This document shows, one piece after another, positions 34,925 to 44,479 of a stretch of 64,000 nucleotides of DNA. The notes under the pieces were generated by a model. The model worked only from the letters and a program-made list of their open reading frames with translations, had not been told where the DNA came from and did not search any database. Source of the stretch: CAVSCD01 sp963726335 (GTDB lineage Bacteria > Acidobacteriota > Aminicenantia > Aminicenantales > UBA8522). Position 1 is the first letter of the stretch; every line of letters begins with the position of its first letter. The stretch covers positions 124,001 to 188,000 of the forward strand of contig CAVSCD010000010.1 in NCBI GenBank assembly GCA_963726335.1, given 5' to 3'. Position numbers and translations under genes: made by a program.

Positions 34925-37693
34925 CTAGAACATCCTGGGCAGTCCGAGGGATGTCTGTCCTCCAGGGCTTGTTTTTTCTTTCGCGTTCGAGGGGTAATCG
35001 ACGGCCTCCGTGCGCCAATCCCGCCAGGCCGCTTCGGTCGGCGCCAGGACGAGCCTGTCGCCGGGCCGGGTCGGCAACCGGATCGTTCTCTCGCCCGTCC
35101 TGGAGCGGAGCTTGCCGTTTCTGTACAGACGAGCCTCCGGCCAGGGATTGGCGACGAGGCACGTCTCGCCCCTAAGGCTGCGGATGGCTACCCACGCGGG
35201 CGCGCCGCCGCGGACCTCCGCGGAAACAACAAAACCGCCGATGGCGTGCAGCGTGAACCGGGCGTTCCGGTCTCTGGCGACGGCGGGTGCGATACGGATG
35301 AGGCCGTCGTGGCTCTGAAGCAGGGATTCGTTCAACGCCGCGGCAAAGACGCTCGACGCTTCCAGGTCCATATGCCGGAACGGCCAGGACTCCATCGGGA
35401 AGTCAGCCTGCGGCGACGGCATTTCCGCACGCCCCGGGACAACACCACTCACCCGGTGCCGGGCGAAGCGGAAGGTGGATTCGGCCTTCATGATATCCGG
35501 AGGGCCGTAGTGGCCAAGGCCGCTCGGGAAGAACTGCCACCGGTCGGGATGGCCCTTGAGGATCTCCGCCAGCTCCTCTCCCAACCCCAGCCGCGCCAGG
35601 ACGATGGGCAGCGGGTCCCAGCCCATGAGGTCGGGGGCATAGAGCCGAGCCGTGTTGACGGCGGCTTCGAAGATCGGCTCGCCCCGGTTCGCCAGCCCGA
35701 TGAGGCCCGACGGAAAGACCGCTGAATACTCGACCGTGGGGAAGATTCCGTCATGGCCTTCCCGATCGATGGGAACTCTGACGCCGGGGATCTTCCGGCC
35801 CGAGGGAAAGGTCCCGTGCTCAATGAGCTGGATGATCCGGATAAGTGACACATCCTCCACGGCGGCCGGGTCCCCGGGCGGCCCGAGGCCCGTGAGCCGG
35901 CGCTTTTCCTCAATCCCATCCCCGGCCGCCAGCCGGTCCAAAGAGGCCGCCGCCTGGCCCTTGAACGGCCCGACCCGGTAGGTTGGCCGGCCGCCGTCGA
36001 AATTCATCCAGCTCGCCTCGACGGGGACGATCGGCAGAGGGGCCATGTTCCTTGCCATCTCCGTCCAGCGGGCCGCCTGCGGCAGCGCGACACGCGCGGC
36101 CCGAGCTGCCTCGACCACGGCCGCGAGGAGGACGCGCCCGTACGTCAGCTCGGAGATGGCGTCCCGGAGCTCAATCCAGCCTTCGTAGCCGGTCCCGCGT
36201 TTCGCGTGAACCAGGCCGTCCGGGCCGCGCTCGAAGAGTGATTCAAAGAAGCCGGCGGCCTCGATCATGTACGGCAGAGCCCGCGTTCTGAGGAATTCGA
36301 GGTCGCCAGTGAACCGGTACTGCCGCCAGAAATCCAGGGCGATCTCGGCCACCGGCGTGTGGTTCTTGAACTCCGAGGCGGAGTTGAAGCCCCGCCGGTC
36401 GGTCACATCCGAGACGACGGCACCCGTGACGCCGAATACCTCCCGGGCATCGCGCCGGGCGCTCGGCAAGGCGTCAAAGCGGTACTTCAGGTACGTTTCG
36501 AGGAGGTCATGGTGGCCAGCGGCGTTGAGCGGCCAGTAGAGTTGCTGCTGGTTCCAATGGAAGTAGAAAGCCCACGGCTGGACGTCACGGTTCCAGCCCC
36601 ACAGGCCGAAGGTGAAACGCCCGGGCGACGCTCCGCGCTGGGACCCGTTCGCGAAGTACATCGCCAGGTGCCAGAGGTTGTCGGCGTAATCGTCGCCGGA
36701 TTCCATGAGCGACCTGAGCCAGAAGGCCTTCCACAGGCGCTCGTGCTCCGTTTCGAGGGCGGCGAGTTTCCCGGGATCGAGCTCCGTCAGGCGGCGGCGC
36801 GCCTCAGCCAGGGCGCGGCCGGCCGGAAGCGGGTCGGTCACGACCGCCGCGAGCGCAAATTCCTCGCGGGCGGCGCAGTCGCTCGCCAGGGCCGCGGCGT
36901 GGTCGTTGTCGACCCGGGCGTTAAAGATCCGGCCGGGGAGCGCGGCCGCGGCAACAGCGAACGTCCCGGTCGTCAAGGGATGGGTGAGGGCGATGAGCCC
37001 GCCGCCTGCGGTCGACCGCGTTCCCGGGAGGCCGATCCCGGGATCGCGGCTGACCTGCCGGTACCAGTGGGAAAAGGTCCGGCTCCCGAACCGTTCCAGA
37101 ACGGCTTCGAGGCGCGTGTCTCCGCGGAGCTCGTTCTTCACCCGGCAGAGGATGAGCCCGCCGGGCTGAATCACCCTCAGGACGATGGACACGACGCCGA
37201 ACGGCCCGGCCGCGCGCACGCGGAGGGTCGCGTCGGCGAGGCCGAGCCGGGCTTCGAAATCCGAGAGGTAAAAGGTGTCGAAAACCGGCAGCTTGAAATC
37301 GACGATGAGCCGCCCGGCATGCCGCAGCGCCGTGCTGACGTCTTCCTGGTCTGGCGCCCAGTTGTCGAACCTCTCGAAGGCCGCGTCGTCCCAGAGGTTG
37401 GATTTATTGATGGCCAGGATGAGCTTCGAGCCTTCCGTCCAGCAGAGGACGCCGACATCGCCGCTGCCGAGCGGAATGCCCTGCGTCGGGTCGCCCGGGG
37501 GACTCAGGTAGACGAGGTCGTGCCTCGCCACGCGCCCCGGCCAGCCGATCCGCCACTCTCCCGTTTCCCGGTCGAACGGCGTCGGGAGGCCTGACCCGGC
37601 CGCCTCCCCGGCGGCACCCGCCGCTGCGGCCATCGCAAGCAGCAAGGCGCCGAGGACGGCGCCCGTTGTGTAGGTTCGTTTCGGCATGGGCAT
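34925..37693 (-). CDS. GH95-like secreted glycoside hydrolase
   Basis: 922 residues with a signal peptide. The N-terminal beta-sandwich reads GIPLGSGDVGVLCWTEGSKL and NKSNLWDDA, the 'GNGD.G' pattern seen in GH95/DUF5703 proteins. An (alpha/alpha)6-barrel follows: WGWNRDVQPWAFYFHWNQQQ, LYWPLNAAGHHDLLETYLKY and PVAEIALDFWRQYRFTGDLE. A small beta domain ends it. GH95 members are alpha-L-fucosidases or galactosidases; this one is divergent, so the substrate is open. Its own promoter lies 26 bp upstream of the start. No partner gene is co-transcribed. Confidence 0.78.
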   Translation of the reverse strand: MPMPKRTYTTGAVLGALLLAMAAAAGAAGEAAGSGLPTPFDRETGEWRIGWPGRVARHDLVYLSPPGDPTQGIPLGSGDVGVLCWTEGSKLILAINKSNLWDDAAFERFDNWAPDQEDVSTALRHAGRLIVDFKLPVFDTFYLSDFEARLGLADATLRVRAAGPFGVVSIVLRVIQPGGLILCRVKNELRGDTRLEAVLERFGSRTFSHWYRQVSRDPGIGLPGTRSTAGGGLIALTHPLTTGTFAVAAAALPGRIFNARVDNDHAAALASDCAAREEFALAAVVTDPLPAGRALAEARRRLTELDPGKLAALETEHERLWKAFWLRSLMESGDDYADNLWHLAMYFANGSQRGASPGRFTFGLWGWNRDVQPWAFYFHWNQQQLYWPLNAAGHHDLLETYLKYRFDALPSARRDAREVFGVTGAVVSDVTDRRGFNSASEFKNHTPVAEIALDFWRQYRFTGDLEFLRTRALPYMIEAAGFFESLFERGPDGLVHAKRGTGYEGWIELRDAISELTYGRVLLAAVVEAARAARVALPQAARWTEMARNMAPLPIVPVEASWMNFDGGRPTYRVGPFKGQAAASLDRLAAGDGIEEKRRLTGLGPPGDPAAVEDVSLIRIIQLIEHGTFPSGRKIPGVRVPIDREGHDGIFPTVEYSAVFPSGLIGLANRGEPIFEAAVNTARLYAPDLMGWDPLPIVLARLGLGEELAEILKGHPDRWQFFPSGLGHYGPPDIMKAESTFRFARHRVSGVVPGRAEMPSPQADFPMESWPFRHMDLEASSVFAAALNESLLQSHDGLIRIAPAVARDRNARFTLHAIGGFVVSAEVRGGAPAWVAIRSLRGETCLVANPWPEARLYRNGKLRSRTGERTIRLPTRPGDRLVLAPTEAAWRDWRTEAVDYPSNAKEKTSPGGQTSLGLPRMF

Positions 37694-37718
37694 TCCTCTG
37701 AGTTCGTGAAGTCATCCT

Positions 37719-37748
37719 AGATTATTCTTCCCCCGGCGGAAAAATCAA
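37719..37748 (-). promoter_or_regulatory. Promoter of the GH95-like gene
   Basis: Minus strand: TTGATT, 18-nt spacer, TAATCT. Confidence 0.6.
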
Positions 37749-37838
37749 TCTCTCCGGCTGAACGTTTTTCTCTGAGGGCAGCTGGAATCTTCCCGCGGGG
37801 AATACTAGAATGGTCGCGAAAAGAAAAAGGAGAGTCCC

Positions 37839-38951
37839 ATGCGTCGAAGGAGCTTTCTGAAGAGCGGTTTCCTCGCTTCGACGGGAGCCGCCCTGGCCGG
37901 AAATGGCCTGGCGGGCGTCGTCCCTTCAGCCGATAAATCGACGGCTCCGAAGAGGAAGATCCTCGCCTGGTCTCACAGCTATCTCGACTTCCAGGGGGAA
38001 GAGGCGGACGTCCGGCGCGAATTCGAGCGCGCCCGCGACTCGGGGATCGAGCTTCTTATCCTTTTTGTCCATTCGGTCCCCCAGGAGAACAACGCCTGGT
38101 ATAACACGGACCTGCCGGGCTTCCTCGTCGAGGACAGGCTGACCCGTCTCCAGACGATCTCCGGGGAAACGGGGCTGGAGATCCATCCGGTCATCCTCGG
38201 CGTGAGCGATACAGGGCTCTCCAAGTCCGTGCGCGCCGCCCGTTCTTATGCCTCCGGCGCTCCGGGCGGCCATAAAAGGGACGGGACGCTCTGCGCGACC
38301 TGGGAAGCGACGCGCGCCGGGACGCTGCGCATCGCCGCCGATGTCATCGCCCGGCATGAACCGAAAGGCCTCCAGATCGACTTCATCCGCTACTGGGACA
38401 CGGGCATCGGACTCGAGTGGCCGTGTACCTGCGCCGCCTGCCGCCGGGGCTACCGGGAGTTCCTGGGCCGCGACTCCCTGACCGCCGCCGACCTCAAGAA
38501 CCCGGGCATCCTTTACAAATACCTCCAGTTCCGGAACGGCGTCATCACCTCCCACCTGCTCAATTTCCAGCGTCTCCTCAAGCAGAGCGGGCTCGAGTAT
38601 TCGATCGCCGCCCGGGCGGATTACTTCGGAAGCGCCCTCGTCGAGGGCCAGGATTGGCTGGGCTGGGGACGCCAGGGGCTGGTGGACTTCATCTGCCCCA
38701 TGAACTACAAGCTGGACCGGAAAGAGCACCGCGAAATCCTAAGCCTCCAGCTTCAGATACTCGACGGGGCGGTCCCGGTTTACAGCGGCATCGGCCGGAA
38801 ATGGAGCGGCGGCGAAATCACGGCCGAGGAGATGATCCGTCAGGCCGAAGATGCCTTCGCGCTCGGCGCGGCCGGGATCTCGATCTTCCATTTTAACGCC
38901 CTGCGGGAGGCGGATTTCTCGGCGCTCAAGGAATTCGCAAGGAGGATATAG
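37839..38951 (+). CDS. Secreted TIM-barrel protein (GHL10/putative glycoside hydrolase-like)
   Basis: 370 residues. A Tat-like signal (MRRRSFLKSGFLASTGAALA) precedes a barrel with 'GIELLILFVHSVPQENNAWY', GLQIDFIRYWDTGI and DFICPMNYKLDRKEH. An EWPCTCAACRRGYREFL segment with clustered cysteines may bind a metal or form disulphides. The DFIRY and CPMNY strands resemble hypothetical glycosyl hydrolase family GHL10. Expected to act on a polysaccharide outside the cytoplasm. The 3' end overlaps the convergent LamG/propeller gene by 26 bp. Confidence 0.75.
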   Translation: MRRRSFLKSGFLASTGAALAGNGLAGVVPSADKSTAPKRKILAWSHSYLDFQGEEADVRREFERARDSGIELLILFVHSVPQENNAWYNTDLPGFLVEDRLTRLQTISGETGLEIHPVILGVSDTGLSKSVRAARSYASGAPGGHKRDGTLCATWEATRAGTLRIAADVIARHEPKGLQIDFIRYWDTGIGLEWPCTCAACRRGYREFLGRDSLTAADLKNPGILYKYLQFRNGVITSHLLNFQRLLKQSGLEYSIAARADYFGSALVEGQDWLGWGRQGLVDFICPMNYKLDRKEHREILSLQLQILDGAVPVYSGIGRKWSGGEITAEEMIRQAEDAFALGAAGISIFHFNALREADFSALKEFARRI

Positions 38952-40677
38952 CCTCGATCTCGCCGTCTTGGAGGGCTCTCCTCCAGATCTTGACGTCCTT
39001 CATCCGGCCGCGGAAAAAATCGTGCTGTCCGGAACCGATCCTCAGCGGCCGGCCGGTGGCGAGGCTGAAATCCTCGGGGTCGAAGGCCGACGACCGGGCG
39101 ACGCGCCGGCCGTCGATGAAAAGTTCCAGACGATCGCTTCGTCTCACGGCGGCGATGTGGCGCCAGCCCGCCGGAAGCTCGTGGTCATAAGTCACGCACT
39201 TCCCCGCTTCCCTCGAAAAGACGTGGCCCGAGGGCAGTGTCCCGCAAAAAAGGCGCCCCTGGAAGACCGCCATGGACCAGGCCCGCCGGTATTTCACATC
39301 GGGGGTTTTGTCGAGCTGTCCCAGGTCCGTCCACGTCTCTCCACCGTCGTACCGGTATACCTTGGCCAGGGGCAGTGTCCCGACATAGAACATGCCGTTA
39401 TAGACGGCGACGGCCATGGTCTCTTTTTCGTCTCCGGGCCGGCCGACGGAAGTCCATGAGGTTCCGCCTTCATATCGGAGAATCTCGGCGGTCGGCCAGA
39501 CACCGATGTGCAGGCGGCCTTGATAGGCTTGGAAGGAATAAAGCTGCATGGATTTCACTCCCTCGGGGATACCGGGCCGGCCGCAGAATTTCCACTCCCG
39601 GCCCTCCTCGGAACGGAAGACCCCGCCGCGCTCTTCCTCTATGTAGACATCCCCGCCGCTCCAGAGGCTGCCGTTGAAGGCCGCGAGGGTGAAGGTGCGA
39701 GCGTCGCCGGGCACGCCGGCCAGCGGCCAGCTGCGTTCTCCGTCATAGACGAAGACGCCTTTCATTTTGGCGCTTTGGGTAAACGCGGGTCCTGTGTACA
39801 GCCGGTCCTTGAAGACGGCCATCGCCCCGCCGGCGGTGACACCTTCGGGGCCGCCGCAATCCACCCACGTCGTCCCTCCTTCGTAACGGAAGACCCGGCC
39901 GCCTGTCGTCGTGTTCTCCGAATCGGGTAGAGCTGAACCGCGTGCGGGGTAAAAGCCCGTGCCCGCGTAGAGCTTATCCCGGTATACCGCAAGCGAGATG
40001 ACCGAATTCGAGGCGTCGGGGCTGCCGCAGTCGTCCCACTCCTGGCCGCCTTTGTATCGATAAACGTGGCCGCGCTCTTGCCTCCCCGCTTCGTAGGTTC
40101 CGGCATAGAGGTCGCCGCGATAGACGCTCAGGGCGAAGACGAAGACCGCGTTCCCCGGGCGCCCGCAATCCGTCCAGTCGGGCTCGAGCCGGGCGTTGTC
40201 GATCCCGAACTCGACATTCCCGGTGTTGGACTGGGCGACGGTGACGCCCTGAAGCGTTTTCACGCCGAGGTTTATGCCCCGGCGCGTGGCCGGGTCGAAC
40301 TGGCTGAGGATATCGCCCGGATTATCGTCACCTGAAGTCCCGATATCCACCCAGGCCGAGACCGTGAGCTCCCCCGCGCCCAGGTCCAGGGCGCCGCCAC
40401 CGGGGATTTCCACATAGCTATCCCGGCCGTTGAACTCGGCATATCCCTGAGGGCCGTACTTTATGTTCCGGCTCTCGCCGTGCCGGTTGTTGCCGGAAGA
40501 GTCCCTGGCGTCGGCCGCCAGCTTCCAGTGCCCGGCCAGCCTCTCGTCACGCGCGCCGCGGGCCTGCCTCTTCTCTGAACCCGGCGCGAGCAGAGCGGCG
40601 CCGATGAGGCAGACGGAAAGAGAGACAAAAGCGGCGGGGCCGATCTTCCTATCGCGTTTCGGTGATTTATGGATCAT
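38926..40677 (-). CDS. Secreted LamG domain with inserted beta-propeller
   Basis: 583 residues with a signal anchor near 11-32. Residues of about 48-158 are the first half of a concanavalin-like LamG sandwich (AEFNGRDSYVEIPGGGALDL, LTVSAWVDIG). Residues of about 165-490 are six or more propeller blades with repeated 'G..VYRY.GG..W.DCG.P' signatures. Residues 503-576 are the second LamG half (GWRHIAAVRRSDRLELFIDG, RMKDVKIWRRALQDGEIEAI). The propeller therefore appears to be inserted into the LamG fold. Likely a glycan-binding surface protein. Its ATG overlaps the stop of the esterase gene (ATGA), so it is coupled to that enzyme. Confidence 0.8.
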   Translation of the reverse strand: MIHKSPKRDRKIGPAAFVSLSVCLIGAALLAPGSEKRQARGARDERLAGHWKLAADARDSSGNNRHGESRNIKYGPQGYAEFNGRDSYVEIPGGGALDLGAGELTVSAWVDIGTSGDDNPGDILSQFDPATRRGINLGVKTLQGVTVAQSNTGNVEFGIDNARLEPDWTDCGRPGNAVFVFALSVYRGDLYAGTYEAGRQERGHVYRYKGGQEWDDCGSPDASNSVISLAVYRDKLYAGTGFYPARGSALPDSENTTTGGRVFRYEGGTTWVDCGGPEGVTAGGAMAVFKDRLYTGPAFTQSAKMKGVFVYDGERSWPLAGVPGDARTFTLAAFNGSLWSGGDVYIEEERGGVFRSEEGREWKFCGRPGIPEGVKSMQLYSFQAYQGRLHIGVWPTAEILRYEGGTSWTSVGRPGDEKETMAVAVYNGMFYVGTLPLAKVYRYDGGETWTDLGQLDKTPDVKYRRAWSMAVFQGRLFCGTLPSGHVFSREAGKCVTYDHELPAGWRHIAAVRRSDRLELFIDGRRVARSSAFDPEDFSLATGRPLRIGSGQHDFFRGRMKDVKIWRRALQDGEIEAISSLRIP

Positions 40678-41693
40678 TTCTTCCTCCCAGTCAGGGCCCG
40701 GCCGTGCTTCTCGAACCAGGCCAGCGCCGGCGGCTCCGTCCCTTCGGGACCGGAATCGAAATCATGGCCGGCGTCATAAAGGGTCAGCCGGACGATACCG
40801 GCGTCCCTCCGGTAGAGGACGGGATACTTCCGGCCCGGCTCGGTATCCTTTGCCGCTGTCAAGGACGACGGCAGGCGCGCTTCCCGGGTGATAAATTCTA
40901 TCTCCTCCGGGCTGAGCTTTTTATCCGGGATGCCATTGGCATCGAGGAGGGCGTTAAAAGCCCACAGCGAATGGTCCACGGGCACCGCCCTTCCCGCGTG
41001 GCCGTCAAGAATGCCGGTCTGGATGTCGATGGGTACGCCGGCTGCGGCTTCAAGACAGAAAAGGGGCGAACGACGGCGGTATTCGGCTTCCCGCTCCGAA
41101 ATGTCGGGGGGGCCGCCGAAGCATTTCCGCATCATGTCCGCGTAGGTGAATTTTCGCTCCTCGCAAAAGCGATACCATTCCGGCAGATCCGTGATCGGAC
41201 AAGCCGCGGAAATGCCCGCCCAGATACGGGGCGCGCGGCAGGCCAAGAGGAGCGCCATGTGGCCGCCGCCGGAGGCGCCCAAAAGGTAGATCCGGCCGCC
41301 GTCGACATGGGCGTTCCGGCGGGCGAACCCGACGGCATCCAGCACGTCCTGAACCGCAAGGTCGGAGCCGGCGGCCTCCGGCCGGACGTTGGGGCCCCGA
41401 AAATCGGGAGAGATGAAAACCCAGCCCTTCTTAATGCAGCCGGCGAGCGTGCCCGGGAGGGAGTCGTAGTGATCAAAGGTCGACGACCAGGTGTGAAGGC
41501 TCACGAGCAGCGGAACGGCCCTGCCGGCCTCTTCGGACCCGGTCCCCGGGGGCACCCAGAAAAGCGCGGATTGAGCGCTTCCATCGGCCGAGCTTTTTAT
41601 GATCACGGTGCGGATATCGGGCGCGCGGGCCGCGGTTGCCGCCATCCCGCTCGTCGCGCTAAGAAGCAGCACAAGGGCTGAAATCTGACACAT
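40674..41693 (-). CDS. Secreted alpha/beta-hydrolase (esterase/peptidase S9-like)
   Basis: 339 residues from the ATG at 41693 (MCQISALVLLLSATSGMAAT, a signal peptide). The nucleophile elbow GASGGGHMALLLA, an oxyanion region SLHTWSSTFDHYDSLPG and the late DAGHDFDSG provide the Ser-Asp/His pattern of prolyl-oligopeptidase-like esterases. The family often deacetylates or de-esterifies plant polysaccharides, which fits the glycan enzymes around it. ATGA overlap with the LamG/propeller gene downstream. Confidence 0.82.
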   Translation of the reverse strand: MCQISALVLLLSATSGMAATAARAPDIRTVIIKSSADGSAQSALFWVPPGTGSEEAGRAVPLLVSLHTWSSTFDHYDSLPGTLAGCIKKGWVFISPDFRGPNVRPEAAGSDLAVQDVLDAVGFARRNAHVDGGRIYLLGASGGGHMALLLACRAPRIWAGISAACPITDLPEWYRFCEERKFTYADMMRKCFGGPPDISEREAEYRRRSPLFCLEAAAGVPIDIQTGILDGHAGRAVPVDHSLWAFNALLDANGIPDKKLSPEEIEFITREARLPSSLTAAKDTEPGRKYPVLYRRDAGIVRLTLYDAGHDFDSGPEGTEPPALAWFEKHGRALTGRKK

Positions 41694-41749
41694 CCTACGC
41701 ACCTCAGCTTTCCTGCGGGGATCGTCAACCCACGCCATTCCCATATCTC

Positions 41750-42298
41750 TTAAAACAGCGCCAGAGAATATACCCGGAGCCGGGACTGGCGGCGTCGCGC
41801 GTCCGGCATGCGGCTCTCAAGTTCGGCCCAAAAGGCCCGGCCATGGCCCCTGACGCGGGTGTGAACGAGCTCATGGAGGATGACATAATCGGCCAGCTCA
41901 GGCGGCACGACGGCCAGTAACGCGTTGAGCTGAATGCGGCCGGAGGGCGAAGCGCTGCCCCAGAGCGTCCCCTGACGGCGAATGCTAAGGCGGCCGGGAT
42001 TGAAGCCGTGCTCGCGGGCCAGCTCGCCGAGGCGTCCGGTAAGATATGCCCGCGCGGAGCGTCGGTCGAGGCGCTCGGCCGCCAGGACCGACTCACGGCA
42101 TCGGCCTCGGGCGCTCTCGACGTGGGCCAGCGTGCCCCGGATCCAACCCAGCTTGCTGAGGGCGAACCGGCGGGCCTCATCGAACGAAACGCGCCAAGGG
42201 ACGGCGACGCGAACCCCCCGGGAGGCCCGTATGCTCAGCGAGACACGCCGCGCCCGCCGGGTCTTTTCAAAAAGCACCGGGCCGACGCCGTCGAGCAT
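41750..42298 (-). CDS. YgjP-like zinc metallopeptidase (M48-related, DUF45)
   Basis: About 182 residues from the ATG at 42298; a GTG at 42337 would add 13 residues but overlap GH105. The zinc motif HELVHTRVRGHGRAFW, preceded by LNALLAVVPPELADYVI and GTLWGSASPSGRIQLN, is the YgjP/DUF45 pattern. No signal peptide, so cytoplasmic. The N-terminal KTRRARRVSLSIRASRGVRV is typical of the family. Function in the cluster is unclear. Confidence 0.85.
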   Translation of the reverse strand: MLDGVGPVLFEKTRRARRVSLSIRASRGVRVAVPWRVSFDEARRFALSKLGWIRGTLAHVESARGRCRESVLAAERLDRRSARAYLTGRLGELAREHGFNPGRLSIRRQGTLWGSASPSGRIQLNALLAVVPPELADYVILHELVHTRVRGHGRAFWAELESRMPDARRRQSRLRVYSLALF

Positions 42299-42311
42299 GA
42301 ACGTCCGCGAA

Positions 42312-43469
42312 CTACTTGGAGAATCGATAGATTTCACTTGCCGCCAGCAGGAAAGCTCCGACGCCGTAGACTTCGGTCATGTCTTGTGTCGTCAGCCGGG
42401 GATTACTCCCGATGGGCTGGACCCAACCCAGTTTTCCGTCGGGGAAGACGGCTTTCTGTAATGCCGCCCAGCCTTTTAAGACGATGGGCATATATTTGTC
42501 CCTGTCCAGCAGTCCGCTGTTGACCCCATAAGCCAACGCGTACACAAAAAAGCCCGAGCCGCTCGTTTCCGGGTTCGGATAGGCCTCCGGATCGAGGAGA
42601 CTCGCATGCCAGTAACCTTCCGGGTCCTGCAGGCCGGCCAGCCTCTCACTCATCTCGACAAGGAGCGCCTCATAGAACTTTCTTGATCGCGTGCCCTTGG
42701 GAAGCTCCTTCAGGATCTTGACCAGGCCGCCCATCACCCAGCCGTTTCCCCTTCCCCAGAAGATCTTCCGGCCGTTGGCTTCTCTTTTATCGAAGTAATT
42801 GTGGTCCCGGAAAAACAGCTTCTCCCGCTTATCGTAAAGAAAATCGTATGTTGCTCTGAACTCTTTGTCCATGAACTTCAGGTAATTGCGGTCGCGCGTG
42901 AGGCTGTACATCTGGGCATAGACGGGGGGGGCCATGAACAGGGCATCACACCACGACCATCTTTCCAGGGTCGAACGATCCTGGCCATTATAAAGAAGGC
43001 TTGATGTCGAGGGATGGCGAATCACCCATTCCGTCCGGGCCTGCGTCGGGTCGAGCATTCGCTTATCCCCCGCCCTTCTGTACAAATCCAGGTACATCTG
43101 GGAAACGGCGATGTCGTCGGCCAGATACATGTCGTGATGCGGCTGCCAGCGGTACTTTCCGCCGATGTCCAGGAGCCATCGCTCGTACTTGAAATCTTTG
43201 GAAAGGGAGGCGAGCTCCGCCATGCCGATGTACAGCGCCGCGTTCGTCCAGTCCAGATCATGGTGGATTACCTGACCCTGGTTGGCGATCTGCCAATCGG
43301 CCACGCGCTCCATGATCGCGAGGACCTGCGCTTTGTCCATGGCCAGGACGTCGCCGCCGTTGCTCGTCGGTGGGATGCCGACCGACGGCCCGCCCACGCC
43401 AGGCAGCGCAAGAATAGACAACGCCGAGAAACATAAACGCATGGCCGTAAGTTGAAGGGCTTTTTTCAA
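42312..43469 (-). CDS. GH105 unsaturated rhamnogalacturonyl hydrolase
   Basis: 385 residues. The TTG at 43469 is chosen because it yields a proper signal peptide (MKKALQLTAMRLCFSALSIL) and is preceded by AAAGGTGAT; a GTG at 43499 would add ten charged residues. The (alpha/alpha)6 barrel carries HHDLDWTNAALYIGMAEL, YLADDIAVSQMYLDLY, WSWCDALFMAPPVYAQM and FWGRGNGWVMGGLVKILKE, all hallmarks of YteR/GH105. It removes unsaturated uronic acid from lyase products of rhamnogalacturonan or related glycans. It sits beside a heparinase-type lyase, so it may finish that lyase's products. Confidence 0.9.
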   Translation of the reverse strand: MKKALQLTAMRLCFSALSILALPGVGGPSVGIPPTSNGGDVLAMDKAQVLAIMERVADWQIANQGQVIHHDLDWTNAALYIGMAELASLSKDFKYERWLLDIGGKYRWQPHHDMYLADDIAVSQMYLDLYRRAGDKRMLDPTQARTEWVIRHPSTSSLLYNGQDRSTLERWSWCDALFMAPPVYAQMYSLTRDRNYLKFMDKEFRATYDFLYDKREKLFFRDHNYFDKREANGRKIFWGRGNGWVMGGLVKILKELPKGTRSRKFYEALLVEMSERLAGLQDPEGYWHASLLDPEAYPNPETSGSGFFVYALAYGVNSGLLDRDKYMPIVLKGWAALQKAVFPDGKLGWVQPIGSNPRLTTQDMTEVYGVGAFLLAASEIYRFSK

Positions 43470-43502
43470 TGATCTATCACCTTTCTTTTTAGCGAACACC
43501 GA

Positions 43503-44360
43503 CTATAATACCCGGTAATTCCTGCGGATGTAAAAGAACCCAAAAAAGATGATGACCGCGAGCGCCATGAAAACGACCAGGTCGCGCATCAGGAAGGTCG
43601 GATCGTGCTTGAGGAACATCATCCAACCCATGGCGTTGACGGCGATGATTTGGGTGAAAAAGAACCCGTAGAACAGGCTGATGACGGGATAGGCCGTGGC
43701 GGGCCGCGCCCACAAGAGATAGACCGTCACCAAGCCCAGGGGTACCGAAAAGCCGAGGTCGAAGGCCCGGACCAGCCAGAAAGCGGTCGGCGCGAGGTCG
43801 TAGCCGCGCGTCGTTCCCGTCCGGATGACCTCCAAAACCTCCTTGATCCACATCGAAGCAAAGATGAGAAGAAATGCCGTGAAAAGGACGGAATAGACCA
43901 CGAGGCCGGATTTCTTGAAAGAGCTCGTCGCCTTCTTCGGAGACGCGGCCAGCGCATAGAGCAGAAAAATCAAGGCGGCGGCGAGGATGAAGATGAAAAA
44001 GAAGGCGTATCTCTGGCTGTTCCCCGGGTAAACCGGAGAGCTCCATTCCCAGCCGATCGAATAGCTGAGCGCGTAGTAGATCAGGAACAGCGGGGTGGCC
44101 AGGAGCAGGGAGACGGCCCATTTTTTGCCGAGGAGCAGGCCGGCGCCGCTGATGAACAAAATGGGGCTCAACAGAGCCAGGTTGACCATGTCCTGGCCGA
44201 CGAGCTGATTGCCTATGACAGCGGCCGTTTTGTAGACGATGGCGCCCCGGATGAGCGGACCCTGGACAGCGAGATAGACGAGCGCCGCTCCGGTCGCGAT
44301 GGCCAGCGCGGCGACAAAGAAGCGTTCGAATCGGCTGCCCATAAAATTGTCACTCGCCAT
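43503..44360 (-). CDS. Polytopic membrane protein of unknown function
   Basis: 285 residues with about eight hydrophobic segments, starting FFVAALAIATGAALVYLAV and ending LVVFMALAVIIFFGFFYIRR. A QDMVNLALLSPILFISGAG helix and a short loop SIGWEWSSPVYPGNSQRYAF stand out. No family is recognised. It lies between the heparinase-like gene and GH105 on the same strand, with a probable promoter of its own at 44391-44420. A transporter or sensor for the breakdown products is a guess. Confidence 0.75.
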   Translation of the reverse strand: MASDNFMGSRFERFFVAALAIATGAALVYLAVQGPLIRGAIVYKTAAVIGNQLVGQDMVNLALLSPILFISGAGLLLGKKWAVSLLLATPLFLIYYALSYSIGWEWSSPVYPGNSQRYAFFFIFILAAALIFLLYALAASPKKATSSFKKSGLVVYSVLFTAFLLIFASMWIKEVLEVIRTGTTRGYDLAPTAFWLVRAFDLGFSVPLGLVTVYLLWARPATAYPVISLFYGFFFTQIIAVNAMGWMMFLKHDPTFLMRDLVVFMALAVIIFFGFFYIRRNYRVL

Positions 44361-44390
44361 GTTGCGGCCCTCCTCTATTCTCGCTCGGAG

Positions 44391-44420
44391 ATTTTATTTG
44401 CACAGCCATGAAGATGTCCT
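44391..44420 (-). promoter_or_regulatory. Possible internal promoter of the glycan cluster
   Basis: Minus strand: AGGACA, 18-nt spacer, TAAAAT; about 24 nt of leader with GAGGAGG before the ATG at 44360. Confidence 0.5.
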
Positions 44421-44479
44421 ATTACCACCTCAGCCCGGAACGACGCGGGACGAACTCTTGATCGCGGGCGCAGCCGAGG

